A stretch of DNA of 49,263 nucleotides from Bdellovibrionales bacterium (GCA_023250815.1 JAHEZZ010000002.1:1-49263); one strand, 5' to 3'. Positions 25,516 to 34,955 are shown, numbered from the stretch's first letter. A program made the numbers and translations. Notes: generated from the sequence alone by a model not told the origin.

Positions 25516-26154
25516 TTATTTGAGGGGAATATTGATTTTAAATTTCACTTGAATTTCATCAGATACTTTTGCGACTAAAATTGAAGGATCTGGAATTTCT
25601 AATTCTTTTAAACTTAAAATAGTTTGGCCTTCACTTCTAAGCCACGCCTCATTATTTAAGGTGCTTTTAAAAATTTTTATTTTTAATTTTATATTTTTTT
25701 CTTTTCCTCGAATAAAAATAACTCCCATAACTTCTTCTTCATTGGCCTCCGTTGGACTTATTTTAACCGGGCCTTGAATCATGATTTTAATATCCATAAA
25801 TTGGGGAGACCCCAAACATAACTCGTGCAACTTTTTATCTCGCGACTCTTGATCTGTATCCATACTTAAAATGGGAAAGATCACCTCCATTCCCTCTACT
25901 GATTCTTGAGTTAAGAGGCCTTGCGCTTTGTAATTTTTGACCAGGCCCGAAACCTGAGATGAAAAAAGACCAATTTTGGTACTCGTCACCATAAAACTCA
26001 AACCTTCACTGAGTGGAACAAGTTCTCCTTCGTATGCCTTATGTGCTTCTGTAAAATTTTCGAAATTTTTAGAGTAAGACAATTTCTGGTTCTTGGCCTT
26101 GGCAATTGGCACTAATAGAAAAAAAAGAAGCACAAAAATTAAAGTTCTATACAT
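25516..26154 (-). CDS. Exported YceI-like protein
   Basis: From ATG 26154 there is a clear signal peptide (MYRTLIFVLLFFLLVPIAKA) and about 190 mature residues rich in alternating strands, in the style of the YceI lipocalin-like family (LSFMVTSTKIGLFSSQVSGLV near the start, a LKELEIP segment and a final VKFKINIPL). YceI-like proteins bind isoprenoids or other lipids in the periplasm. The ORF extends to 26211, but those 19 codons are a family A repeat. It heads the PKS operon, so it may carry the product or a precursor; that is inference. Confidence 0.72.
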   Translation of the reverse strand: MYRTLIFVLLFFLLVPIAKAKNQKLSYSKNFENFTEAHKAYEGELVPLSEGLSFMVTSTKIGLFSSQVSGLVKNYKAQGLLTQESVEGMEVIFPILSMDTDQESRDKKLHELCLGSPQFMDIKIMIQGPVKISPTEANEEEVMGVIFIRGKEKNIKLKIKIFKSTLNNEAWLRSEGQTILSLKELEIPDPSILVAKVSDEIQVKFKINIPLK

Positions 26155-26158
26155 CACA

Positions 26159-26206
26159 TTTACACTCACCAGGTTTGAGTTTTCCGCTGCGGACATCTCA
26201 GTATAA
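26159..26206 (-). repeat. Family A repeat upstream of the YceI-like gene
   Basis: TTACACTCACCAGGTTTGAG then TTTTCCGCTGCGGA...CTCAGTATAA on the plus strand aligns with the copies at 45845 and 23956. It is in frame with the YceI-like gene (TEMSAAENSNLVSVNVM). In the gene direction it ends with GGTGAGTG about 10 bases before the signal-peptide ATG, so it may supply the ribosome-binding site. Confidence 0.7.
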
Positions 26207-26353
26207 TTCACAAAGAAGTCATTCTCACAACATATCCAATCACTGTCAATCTGATCTCATCAGGTAAAGGCCCAAAACAACACAATGCGCGAGCAGAGAA
26301 ATCATCGACTTTCGCTGCACTTTTAGGGACAATTCCCCCATTGTGAGGCACCC

Positions 26354-27622
26354 ATGTTGACAAATATTTTAATAGTCATTTTTTGTTTTCTTTTTGTCGC
26401 TCTTATTGCGATCTTCATTTTAAACAGACAACTCAAACAGCAAAAAGAAAAACACTTTGCTGAAATTTTAGAGTTAGAAAAAAATAAAACTGCCCTCCTT
26501 AGTGAAAATGATTTTTTAAAAAGAAGCACTCAATCGGAACAGGCGAAATTTTCTCAAAAAATAAAAGAGATGGAGATGAGTTTTGAAAATTTGGCCAATC
26601 GAATTTTTGACGATAAAGCAAAGGTTCATCGGGCAGAAGCGGAAAAAAATATTCAGTTTTTAATTTCTCCATTGAAAGAAAAAATGGGCGAATTTCAAAA
26701 AAGAGTAGAAGATACTTACAACCAAGAAATGCGTGAGCGGGCCTCACTCAAAGCAGAGATTCAACAAATTATTCTCACCACCAAGGAAATGGGATTTGAA
26801 ACCAAAAACCTAACTAAGGCCTTAAGGGGCGATGTCAAAACTCAGGGCACATGGGGAGAATTTGTACTTGAAAGACTGCTACAATCAGTTGGACTGCGCG
26901 CTGGTGAAGAATACATCCTACAAGGAAAAGATCTCAAACTTAAATCAGATGAAGGTTTTACTCAAAGACCAGATGTCATTCTTAATCTGCCTGATGATAA
27001 ACATTTGATCATCGATTCGAAAGTTACCTTAGTCTCCTATGAAAGAGCAGTAAATTGCGAAAATACACAAGAAAAAGAAAAAAACCTACAAGATTTTATC
27101 AGAAGTCTGAAGGAGCACATCAAAGGGCTGGCGAATAAAAACTATCAAAATTTAGAAAACCTAAAGACTCCAGAATTTGTACTATTATTTTTTCCCATTG
27201 AAGGAGCTTTTGCTGAAGCACTTCGAGTTGACCCCCATTTATTTCAAGATGCCTGGGATAAAAATATTATAATCGTAGGGCCAACGACACTCCTCGCAAC
27301 TTTAAAAACGGTAGCATCTTTATGGAAACAAGAAAAACAAAGTAAAAATTCGCTTTTGATGGCAAAGGAATGTGGGCTGCTTTACGATAAGTTTTGCGGA
27401 TTTTTATCTGATTTGGAAAAGATGGGGGATCATCTCAAGAAAGCACAAAGCGCTTACAGTGAATCGATGGAAAAAATGCGAACAGGAAGAGGAAACTTAA
27501 TTGATAAAGTAGAAAAAATTAAAATTCTAGGGGCAAAAACTTCAAAACAAATACCGGAAAAATTCAAACAAGACGACGATAATATGGTTGCTCAAATATC
27601 ACAATTTGAGAAAGAATTATGA
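26354..27622 (+). CDS. rmuC: RmuC-family DNA recombination protein
   Basis: It encodes 422 residues: an N-terminal membrane anchor (LIVIFCFLFVALIAIFIL), a coiled coil to about residue 130, and a nuclease-like domain with GDVKTQGTWGEFVLERLLQSVGL, RPDVILNLPDDKHLIIDSKVTL (PD-D/E-x-K type site) and FFPIEGAFAEAL, all RmuC hallmarks. RmuC limits inversions between short repeats, probably by cutting DNA structures. GAGG precedes the ATG. It is divergent from the YceI-PKS operon and overlaps the next gene by ATGA. Confidence 0.93.
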   Translation: MLTNILIVIFCFLFVALIAIFILNRQLKQQKEKHFAEILELEKNKTALLSENDFLKRSTQSEQAKFSQKIKEMEMSFENLANRIFDDKAKVHRAEAEKNIQFLISPLKEKMGEFQKRVEDTYNQEMRERASLKAEIQQIILTTKEMGFETKNLTKALRGDVKTQGTWGEFVLERLLQSVGLRAGEEYILQGKDLKLKSDEGFTQRPDVILNLPDDKHLIIDSKVTLVSYERAVNCENTQEKEKNLQDFIRSLKEHIKGLANKNYQNLENLKTPEFVLLFFPIEGAFAEALRVDPHLFQDAWDKNIIIVGPTTLLATLKTVASLWKQEKQSKNSLLMAKECGLLYDKFCGFLSDLEKMGDHLKKAQSAYSESMEKMRTGRGNLIDKVEKIKILGAKTSKQIPEKFKQDDDNMVAQISQFEKEL

Positions 27623-29022
27623 CTTCATCAATCACCCTCAAATTTTTTGGTGCAGCAAAAACGGTAACAGGAAGTAAAACACTCTTAAAATTTAAAAATA
27701 ACAAAAATAGTGCCAAGGTCTTAGTCGACTGTGGGTTATTTCAAGGCCCAAAAAAACTTCGAGAACTCAATTGGAAATTATTCCCTCATGCCGAAGAAAT
27801 CGACGCCATTATTTTAACTCATGCTCACCTCGACCATTCTGGTTATATTCCCAAATTAGTAAAGGAGGGATTCAGGGGAAAAATCTACTGCACACCTGCA
27901 ACTTTTGAACTGACGCAAATTATTTTAAGAGACTCTGCCCATCTACAAGAAGAAGATGCAATCTATGCCAATAAATCAAAATACTCCAGACACGTTCCTG
28001 CCTTACCTCTTTATACGGTTGAAGATGCTGAAAAATCCCTGAAATATTTTAGCTGTATCGAGCAACATCATTGGGTGGAACTATGCTTGGGATTAAGTTT
28101 TCAATTTTTTAGGGCCGGGCATATTTTAGGATCATCACTTGCGCAATTTTCTTATTCTGAAGAAAACAATATTAAGCTGCTTACTTTCTCTGGAGACTTA
28201 GGACAAGACCGCTCAGAAGTTATTAAGGGCCCAGATCATCTCACGGAAACTGACATTTTAGTATTAGAGTCCACTTATGGGGGGAAAACTCTTCCTAAAA
28301 ATAATATTAAAGTTTCCCTGAAAAATATTATCAACGATACTGCAAAAAATCAGGGAGTGGTGCTCATTCCCGCCTTTAGTATTGGGCGCACCCAAGAAAT
28401 ACTTTATTTAATAGCAGAGTTAGAGCGTGGATCTCTTATTCCCATATTAGATGTCTATCTCGACGGCCCCATGTCTGTTGATGCCACCCAAATTTATGCT
28501 CGCTATCCCGACGAGCTAAAATTAACAGAATTAGAAAAAGGGCGAGTGCCATCACTCACTACTCTTCGTTTTAAAATTATCAAAACGGCGGAAGAATCAA
28601 AAAATTTAAATAAAAAGAAAGGCCCATTTATTGTCATCTCTTCGGCTGGCATGTTGACAGGCGGACGAATTATGCATCATCTAAAAAGCAGATTGCCCTT
28701 TGCTGAAAATGCTCTCGTTTTTATAGGATTTCAGGCACCGGAAACAAAAGGAAGACTGCTCATTGAGGGCCTTCGTACTATTCGCATTCACCACCAAGAA
28801 ATTGAAGTCAAAGCATCAGTACATAATCTAGAAGGAATGTCCGCCCATGCTTATAGCGATGAAATGATAAGCTGGCTTAAAACCATGATTAAACTTCCCA
28901 GCAAAGTTATTCTTAATCATGGCGAAGAAGATTCCCTTCTTGCGCTACAGGAAAAAATTAAAAGGGAAACTTCTATTTTTGATGTTGTCATTGCCGATTA
29001 TCGTCAAGAATTAGAGTTGTGA
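27619..29022 (+). CDS. MBL-fold/beta-CASP RNA-processing nuclease
   Basis: The protein has 467 residues. Metallo-beta-lactamase motifs THAHLDHSG, the GH of AGHILGSS and the Asp of FSGDLGQ are present. LESTYGGK and beta-CASP motifs PAFSIGRTQEIL, VISSAGMLTGGRIMHHL and LEGMSAHAY follow. This places it with CPSF73/YSH1-like bacterial proteins that cut RNA with two zinc ions. The ATGA overlap with rmuC shows coupling. It ends with a 19-base overlap against the convergent queG. Confidence 0.92.
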   Translation: MTSSITLKFFGAAKTVTGSKTLLKFKNNKNSAKVLVDCGLFQGPKKLRELNWKLFPHAEEIDAIILTHAHLDHSGYIPKLVKEGFRGKIYCTPATFELTQIILRDSAHLQEEDAIYANKSKYSRHVPALPLYTVEDAEKSLKYFSCIEQHHWVELCLGLSFQFFRAGHILGSSLAQFSYSEENNIKLLTFSGDLGQDRSEVIKGPDHLTETDILVLESTYGGKTLPKNNIKVSLKNIINDTAKNQGVVLIPAFSIGRTQEILYLIAELERGSLIPILDVYLDGPMSVDATQIYARYPDELKLTELEKGRVPSLTTLRFKIIKTAEESKNLNKKKGPFIVISSAGMLTGGRIMHHLKSRLPFAENALVFIGFQAPETKGRLLIEGLRTIRIHHQEIEVKASVHNLEGMSAHAYSDEMISWLKTMIKLPSKVILNHGEEDSLLALQEKIKRETSIFDVVIADYRQELEL

Positions 29023-30008
29023 TTTTTCCAAAAAATGAGATTTTTTAAAATTCCACGTTTCCCACTTCTACCGAGAGGAAAAAGAGAAAATTTATTTTTA
29101 AAACCTTTTAGTGACAACATTTTTATATCGGATAAAACCTCTTCTAATTTTCGACCTAAAAAGAAATCTGCCAAATAATGCTGAAAAGAACTCCGGGGAA
29201 GTCTCTCTAATCGTTTTTGATTCCAGGGGCAAACTTCTTGACAAATATCACAGCCAAAAAATTCTCCATTTGCTTTTTCCATTCCAGGAGGTGGCACTCC
29301 CTCTTTAAAAACCTCAATAGTATAGGTGCTAATACATTTATCGGCCTTTAATATACGATCAATCGGCCCTATCGCCTTAGTCGGACAAGAATCGATACAA
29401 GCAGTACAAGTTCCACAATGATCACTTTGAGTCGTGGCGGTAGCTGAAAATAATTTTTCACTTAAAATAATACTGCCAATTAAAAAGTAACTCCCCTGAT
29501 CAGGATCAATCAACATACTATTTTTCCCAAACCATCCAAGACCTGCTTGATAAGCAAAATCTCGCTCTAAAATAGGCAACACATCAAGTCCAACGAGATA
29601 TAAAAGAGAGGGGCTTGCCTCTTTTAAACTTAAGGCCAATTCACCTAAAATCTTTTTGAGATGAAGATGGTAGTCTTCAGGATAAGCAACTGTGTAAGCG
29701 GCAATTTTTAATTTATTCCAAAAAGAATTCTTATAAAACTCGGTTAGTCCTTTTTTTATTTGAGAATAATCAAAAGCAAAGACCACGGTCTGTTTAGCTT
29801 GGGGAAATACGCTTAATAAATTTTTACGAGCAAGCATTCGATCATCTGTTAAATACTTAAGTCCCCCTGCATGACCTTTGTTAATCCAATCTTCAAATTT
29901 ATCAAAACTTATTGGCGCAAGATTATCAACCACACCAAATCTTGCGATGGAATATTTTTTTACTAAAATATTTAACAAATGATCAAAATTAAAATGAATT
30001 GTGCTCAT
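29004..30008 (-). CDS. queG: Epoxyqueuosine reductase
   Basis: It encodes 334 residues with the cobalamin-binding N-domain (AYTVAYPEDYH, VGLDVLPILERDFAYQAGLGWFGKNSMLI) and two [4Fe-4S] motifs: CGTCTACIDSCPTKAI and CDICQEVCPWN. QueG carries out the last step of queuosine synthesis, reducing epoxyqueuosine in tRNA. Its ATG shares a base with the stop of the pyruvate kinase gene (TAATG), so it is translationally coupled to that gene. The length and motifs are normal. Confidence 0.95.
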   Translation of the reverse strand: MSTIHFNFDHLLNILVKKYSIARFGVVDNLAPISFDKFEDWINKGHAGGLKYLTDDRMLARKNLLSVFPQAKQTVVFAFDYSQIKKGLTEFYKNSFWNKLKIAAYTVAYPEDYHLHLKKILGELALSLKEASPSLLYLVGLDVLPILERDFAYQAGLGWFGKNSMLIDPDQGSYFLIGSIILSEKLFSATATTQSDHCGTCTACIDSCPTKAIGPIDRILKADKCISTYTIEVFKEGVPPPGMEKANGEFFGCDICQEVCPWNQKRLERLPRSSFQHYLADFFLGRKLEEVLSDIKMLSLKGFKNKFSLFPLGRSGKRGILKNLIFWKNHNSNS

Positions 30009-31696
30009 TACTTTGGAATAATTTCAATTGCCCCAGTTGGGCAAACATCTACACACGCCATATCCATTGCACATTCATCGGCCCGTATCCGACTAATGGT
30101 AGTATTTTTACTGTCATCGTTTTTTACCATCCAAATTTCGTGAGGACAAACGGAAACACAATTTTGGCAAGAAGCACAGATCCTGGTATCAAGATTTATT
30201 CTGCCATTCTTAAAATCCACCATCTCAACGTCTTCGCTTGAACCCAAAACTTTTGGCGGGTCTTTTAAAATAACAAGGCGAACTGAATTAGCTCCCGCCT
30301 TATCAAAAAATTTTCCATCGCCTTTGGTTATAACTAACTTGTCACCGTTAACCAGTTTTGCTCGAAACTTAAAATCAATCAGAACTTTTGCTTCAATATT
30401 TCCATCATCTGTTCCTAAATCAGCGATATGAAATGGTGAAACTCCCCAATAAAGACAAACTCGGCGGACCACTTTTATATCATTTGTCACTCCCCATACC
30501 CGAGCAGTAGGGCGAAATCTAGCAATTTTTTTACAAGAATTTCCCGATTGAGTTACAGAAATAATTCCCTTGGCACCAGTTTTTTCAGCAATAATTGAGG
30601 CAGAAACCATAATTGATGAACTAATGCTTGATAGATCTGTATTTCTAAGTAACGGCCGATCTCTGGGACTGGCCTCCGCTTCAAAAATAATTTTATCCAT
30701 CATCATCACAGTTTCAACGGGGTATTTTCCCGAGGCAGTTTCCGCTGAAAGCATAACTGCATCAGTGCCATCCCAAATTGCATTGGCCACATCAGAGGCC
30801 TCTGCTCGAGTCGGCCCTGGATTTTGAATCATGCTCTCTAACATTTGAGTTGCGGTAATAACTGGAACTCCTTTCAAGTTACAGGCGGAAATAATCTTTT
30901 TCTGAGCAGAAGGCACCAGGTGATTCCCAAGCTCCACTCCCATATCTCCTCTCGCAACCATAATAACATCTGCAACTCTTAAAATTTCCTCAAGATTGTT
31001 AATGGCCTGAGGCTTTTCAATCTTTGCAATAATGGGAACAGAGGCCCGAAGGCCATGCAATATATATTTTACTTGTAAAATATCTTCTTTTTTTCTGACA
31101 AAAGACAAGGCGACAAAATCTATACCTTGTTTTAATCCAAACATTAAATCTTCTTTGTCTTTATCGGTAAAACTTGGAGCAGAGACATCACAATCGGGAA
31201 GATTAATTCCTTTATTTGATTTAAGTTCTCCACCCACGTTAATTTTAATTTTATAAACATCGCGATCACGCATAATTGCCGTTGCCATAATCAGGCCATC
31301 ATCAAAAAGAATTCGAGCACCGTCATGACAATCATCGACCAGCTTGCTATAAATTGTTGGGATATATCGATCTTTGTATTCAGAATATTTTTCAAGGTAT
31401 TTTGTCGGGCCAATGACCCATTCTTCATCATTTTTTAGAATCAAATTTTTTGCGAGTTTATCCACTCGAATTTTTGGCCCTTGTAAATCAAGCAAAATCC
31501 CAATTTCAAAACCAGTTTTTTTTGAGGCCGCTCTGATATTGGAAACAGTTTGAGCATGCCCTTCATGTGTACCATGACTCATATTAATTCGCGCGACATT
31601 TACCCCGGCCATAATCAACTCACAAATACGCTCAACGCTGGAAGAGGCCGGGCCCAGAGTCGCCACAATTTTTGCCCGACGTATCCTTGGCATCAT
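30008..31696 (-). CDS. pyk: Pyruvate kinase fused to a C-terminal ferredoxin domain
   Basis: It encodes 562 residues. Residues 1-475 are a full pyruvate kinase: RRAKIVATLGPAS, the active-site helix (VIMVARGDMGVELG, ITATQMLESM, PTRAEASDVANAIWDGTDAVMLS) and an allosteric C-domain (SVTQSGNSCKKIARFRP, GDKLVITKGDG). A linker leads to a 2[4Fe-4S] ferredoxin: C507, C510, C513, C517 (CASCQNCVSVCP) and C542, D545, C548, C552 (CAMDMACVDVCP). Asp545 replaces a Cys, as in the CxxDxxC site of Pyrococcus ferredoxin. The usual length is about 470, so the tail is extra. AGGAG precedes the ATG. Confidence 0.93.
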   Translation of the reverse strand: MMPRIRRAKIVATLGPASSSVERICELIMAGVNVARINMSHGTHEGHAQTVSNIRAASKKTGFEIGILLDLQGPKIRVDKLAKNLILKNDEEWVIGPTKYLEKYSEYKDRYIPTIYSKLVDDCHDGARILFDDGLIMATAIMRDRDVYKIKINVGGELKSNKGINLPDCDVSAPSFTDKDKEDLMFGLKQGIDFVALSFVRKKEDILQVKYILHGLRASVPIIAKIEKPQAINNLEEILRVADVIMVARGDMGVELGNHLVPSAQKKIISACNLKGVPVITATQMLESMIQNPGPTRAEASDVANAIWDGTDAVMLSAETASGKYPVETVMMMDKIIFEAEASPRDRPLLRNTDLSSISSSIMVSASIIAEKTGAKGIISVTQSGNSCKKIARFRPTARVWGVTNDIKVVRRVCLYWGVSPFHIADLGTDDGNIEAKVLIDFKFRAKLVNGDKLVITKGDGKFFDKAGANSVRLVILKDPPKVLGSSEDVEMVDFKNGRINLDTRICASCQNCVSVCPHEIWMVKNDDSKNTTISRIRADECAMDMACVDVCPTGAIEIIPK

Positions 31697-31720
31697 TTTC
31701 TCCTTTCTCTTTAATTCTAA

Positions 31721-33664
31721 CTATGTTGCTTTTTTTGCCATCGCTCGAGATGCTAGATCCACACTCTGAGTGTTTACTGCACGCATTTTTTCCATACGAG
31801 ATTCATACTGACTTTTCACGGCCTCTCTCTGAAGCTCACTTTGTTTTAAAAGTTTATCGTAATTATCACGGGCCTCGGCCATTTTTAAACCTAATGTTTT
31901 ATCATTTTGTTGCTGTTGAAGTACTAATAGTTCTTCATAATCATTTACCAGTCTATTGGTTCTGTTATCTTGTTCAGTCCTCACCTTATTTAAGTTTTTA
32001 GCAAATGATTCCTTTAAATTTTTCATCTCTTCTTGGTTTAGCTCTTCACGGGTATCCATTTCTCGCTTAAAATTTCGCTGATCTGCAATATGCCTTTCCT
32101 CAGATAAAATTCGTTGATTCTCCAGTTCTTTTGCTGATTTTCTTCCTAAAACATTAAGTTTATTATCATAAAATTTTGCTAAACTATTTATATCTTTATC
32201 ACGTTCCTCAATTTTTTGTTCAAAACTTTTTGTATTGGTATTTAACTTTGTAAAAAATTGATCTTTTAATTCCTCTGCTTCATTATATTTTTCTCGGCGA
32301 TTGGTTTCAATTAAATTTTTTGTACTTCTGGCAAAGTCCCCTCGAAGTTCATCTGAGGCCTCAATATTTTTTTCAGTCATTTGATTTATGCTATTAGCAA
32401 ATTCTTTTCTTTGCCCTTCCAATCTTTTATTTCCATAATTTCTTTCGGAAACTAACATGTCATTGGCATTAAGATCGTGATTTTGAAGTTGTTTTGAATA
32501 CTGCTCTATCAGGTCAACTTTTCCCCGTCGATTCTCATTCTGCAGCTGCCTTACGCTATTGCTAAAATCATTTTCGTAATTATCTTTTGCTTCTAAAGCT
32601 GCAACTTTTTGAGAGTTCAGGGCCTCCCTACTGGTTTCTTCAACCTGTTCTTTTGATAATTGATCAATTGCTTTCTGATCACTCATCGCTTGCCTTAAAT
32701 GTTGCATTTGACTCATTTGATTGTTTTTTAATCGATTGAGTTCAGCTCGTCCAGAGTCAGTACTTGAAGCGGCCAGTGCCATGGAGTTAGTTTTACGATT
32801 AAGGTCATGACGATCTTTTTCAAATTGGGTCTCTAAATCTAGAAGACTTTTTTTGTTATCATTTATTAATTTTTTCTTATCATGATTATTTCTTGTCGTT
32901 AAGTTGTCAGTTAAAGACTCAAAATTATCACGCATCTGATTCATATTTTCTTTACTTTCAAATCTAAGCTGCTCGTTGGTTCCCTGTTGATAGGCATGCA
33001 ACGATTCTTTTTCGTTATCAAAAGACTTCCGCAGTTGTTCTAATGTCTCTTGATGTTTATTGCTCTTTTGATTGCTCTTTTGATTATTATCGACAATGGT
33101 ATTTTGAATTTCATCCCGATACCCGGCGATCATGGCATTTTTTTCTGCTGCTTCCGCCTCTGTATAGTCTTTAAAAGTTTGTTTCGATTTATTTTGGACT
33201 TCATTCATACTAGCATCGAATTCACCTTTTCTCTTAAGATCACCTTTTTTATAGCGATCCTTAAGATCACTGACTATCCCCTCTTGGTTCTTTTCTTTTT
33301 CATACATATTTTTGTTGTATTCACTCCGAAGAGTATCTAACTTCTCGCTCATATTATTTCGAAGTCGGCGATTTTCCTCTTCAAAGGCGTTTCTTCTTAC
33401 CCCCAATTCGTTATTGTACCGCTCTTGTCTATCCTTAATTCCATCCCGTGTTTTCTCAACGAAATGATCACTTAACTTGTTAAGAGTATCTTCCTGTTCG
33501 CGAGTATTTTTAACGTAGTTATCTGCTTGTTTCTCTTGTTTTAATTCGTGTGCACTGGCCTGATTTTCAGCATTGCTTTTATAATCTTCTCGAAGACGTG
33601 TTGCCGCCTTATTATATTTATCTCTTTCTGAGTTAACCTTTGCCGAAAAATCAGATACGTTCAT
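31721..33664 (-). CDS. Long coiled-coil protein of unknown function
   Basis: All 647 residues look helical and highly charged. I find no Pro, Cys or Trp anywhere in the sequence, so nothing obvious breaks the helix. There is no signal peptide or membrane segment. A single coiled rod this long would be near 95 nm. AGGA stands 7 bases before the ATG. It is encoded 24 bases upstream of pyruvate kinase on the same strand. It may be a cytoskeletal or scaffold protein; no known family is recognised. Confidence 0.8.
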   Translation of the reverse strand: MNVSDFSAKVNSERDKYNKAATRLREDYKSNAENQASAHELKQEKQADNYVKNTREQEDTLNKLSDHFVEKTRDGIKDRQERYNNELGVRRNAFEEENRRLRNNMSEKLDTLRSEYNKNMYEKEKNQEGIVSDLKDRYKKGDLKRKGEFDASMNEVQNKSKQTFKDYTEAEAAEKNAMIAGYRDEIQNTIVDNNQKSNQKSNKHQETLEQLRKSFDNEKESLHAYQQGTNEQLRFESKENMNQMRDNFESLTDNLTTRNNHDKKKLINDNKKSLLDLETQFEKDRHDLNRKTNSMALAASSTDSGRAELNRLKNNQMSQMQHLRQAMSDQKAIDQLSKEQVEETSREALNSQKVAALEAKDNYENDFSNSVRQLQNENRRGKVDLIEQYSKQLQNHDLNANDMLVSERNYGNKRLEGQRKEFANSINQMTEKNIEASDELRGDFARSTKNLIETNRREKYNEAEELKDQFFTKLNTNTKSFEQKIEERDKDINSLAKFYDNKLNVLGRKSAKELENQRILSEERHIADQRNFKREMDTREELNQEEMKNLKESFAKNLNKVRTEQDNRTNRLVNDYEELLVLQQQQNDKTLGLKMAEARDNYDKLLKQSELQREAVKSQYESRMEKMRAVNTQSVDLASRAMAKKAT

Positions 33665-33808
33665 CCTGCCATCCTGGAGGTTTCTAAGGGATTATCTGAA
33701 GCTTCCCCTTTTTCTATTCTAGCATTTTTTGCTAGCAATACTTAGAGACGGGATGAATTTTCCCAAGGTAAGAAAAGGGAAATATTTTCCTCTTTTTATC
33801 TCTGGACG

Positions 33809-33846
33809 GTATTATACCAATTCCACTAATTAATATTGGTATTACT
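33809..33846. repeat. Family C repeat (ATACCAAT type)
   Basis: ATACCAAT (33814-33821) and ATTGGTAT (33835-33842) are inverted arms around TCCACTAATTAAT. The reverse complement shares about 27 bases with the copy at 38930. The element overlaps the stop codon of the DsbA-like lipoprotein gene at 33842. Confidence 0.7.
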
Positions 33847-34894
33847 TATTCATCTGTTCATCGATAATTTCAGAAAAAACCTCAACAGGATGAGCGCCAT
33901 TTACTAGTTGCCCATTCACAAAAAAAGTCGGTGTTGATTTAATTCCAACTTTTTTTCCTTCCTCAAGATCAGCATCTATTTTGCTCATATGTTTTGCACC
34001 ATCTACACATGCTTTAAAAATATCTATTTTTAGTCCATGTTTCTTCGCCAAAGTGTTGAGCGATTCCTTGTCTAACTTTGACTGATCCGAAAACATTGAA
34101 TCATGCATTTTCCAAAAAGCTTTTGCCTCTTGTTCGGCAGCACAAAGGGCCGCATGGGCGGCATCTCTTGCCTGATTGTGAAATGGCAGTGGGAAATTTT
34201 TAAAGACAATTTTAATTTTATCGCCATATTTTTTCTTTAATTCGTCCATTACTTCTCTTCCCTTTGAACAATAAGGGCATTGAAAATCAGAAAATTCCAC
34301 GATAGTCACCTTCGCATCAGCTTTCCCAACAAAAGGAGAATCACCGACATTAACTTCAAAAACAGGCCTTACAGGCCTTGTTAAATAAATTTCTACGGGA
34401 TATTTATTTGTTTGTTCCGACATCCATTCATCCATTATTTTTCTTTTAATTTCCATACCCAAAAATGTTTTAATTCTCTCCTTCATTTGCTGATCCATAT
34501 GATCTGTTGGAATATTTCTTTCTTTGGCAAACTCCTCTACTTCTTTATCAGAAGCGCCCTTTCCTTTAGTTATATATTTTTCTAGATATTCATCGGCCGA
34601 GAGGGACCCTTTCCTGGTATCCATATTAATCAACTTTTCAATAATCATACCCTTCACTTTATTAAGTTTAGTCTCGTAAACCTTATACTCGGCATCGTAA
34701 ATATCACTTTCGATTCCCTTAGAAAGCTCAGCATTACTGACCACTTCGTTGTTAAATTTAAAAGCGTCAGAATTATTAGGTGCTGGTTTAAAAATAAAAT
34801 TAGGCCTAGATTCAACTTTCTTAGTACAACTTACAAAAGTGCCCAAAGTCATACTAGAAAAAAGTATTAGGGCAATTTTCTTTGAAAAATACAT
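33842..34894 (-). CDS. DsbA-like thioredoxin-fold lipoprotein
   Basis: The N-terminus has a lipoprotein signal ending FVSC (Cys23). A middle helical part of about 150 residues (from EVVSNAELSKGIESDIYDAEYKVYE) resembles SurA/peptidyl-prolyl chaperone N-domains. It leads into a DsbA-type domain with EFSDFQCPYCSKG near residue 206 and the cis-Pro in KSTPTFFVNGQLVNGAHP. Such proteins reshuffle disulphides outside the inner membrane. GGAGG precedes the ATG. The gene follows the ABC exporter pair on the same strand across a 61-base gap holding its own leader. Confidence 0.88.
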   Translation of the reverse strand: MYFSKKIALILFSSMTLGTFVSCTKKVESRPNFIFKPAPNNSDAFKFNNEVVSNAELSKGIESDIYDAEYKVYETKLNKVKGMIIEKLINMDTRKGSLSADEYLEKYITKGKGASDKEVEEFAKERNIPTDHMDQQMKERIKTFLGMEIKRKIMDEWMSEQTNKYPVEIYLTRPVRPVFEVNVGDSPFVGKADAKVTIVEFSDFQCPYCSKGREVMDELKKKYGDKIKIVFKNFPLPFHNQARDAAHAALCAAEQEAKAFWKMHDSMFSDQSKLDKESLNTLAKKHGLKIDIFKACVDGAKHMSKIDADLEEGKKVGIKSTPTFFVNGQLVNGAHPVEVFSEIIDEQMNK

Positions 34895-34955
34895 AGGGCC
34901 TCCTAAATAGGGAAATCAAAATAATAAAAGATTGTATTACAAAAAAATAAAAGAG

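Noticed and set aside
25995-26015. AAAACTCAAACC followed by ACTGAGTG inside the YceI-like gene
   Set aside because: It is a short match on the opposite strand without the flanking block, so it is not counted as a family A copy.
33719-33735. Hairpin CTAGCA/TGCTAG with a T5 loop upstream of the coiled-coil gene
   Set aside because: It has a six-bp stem without a following T-run on either strand, too weak to call a terminator or operator.
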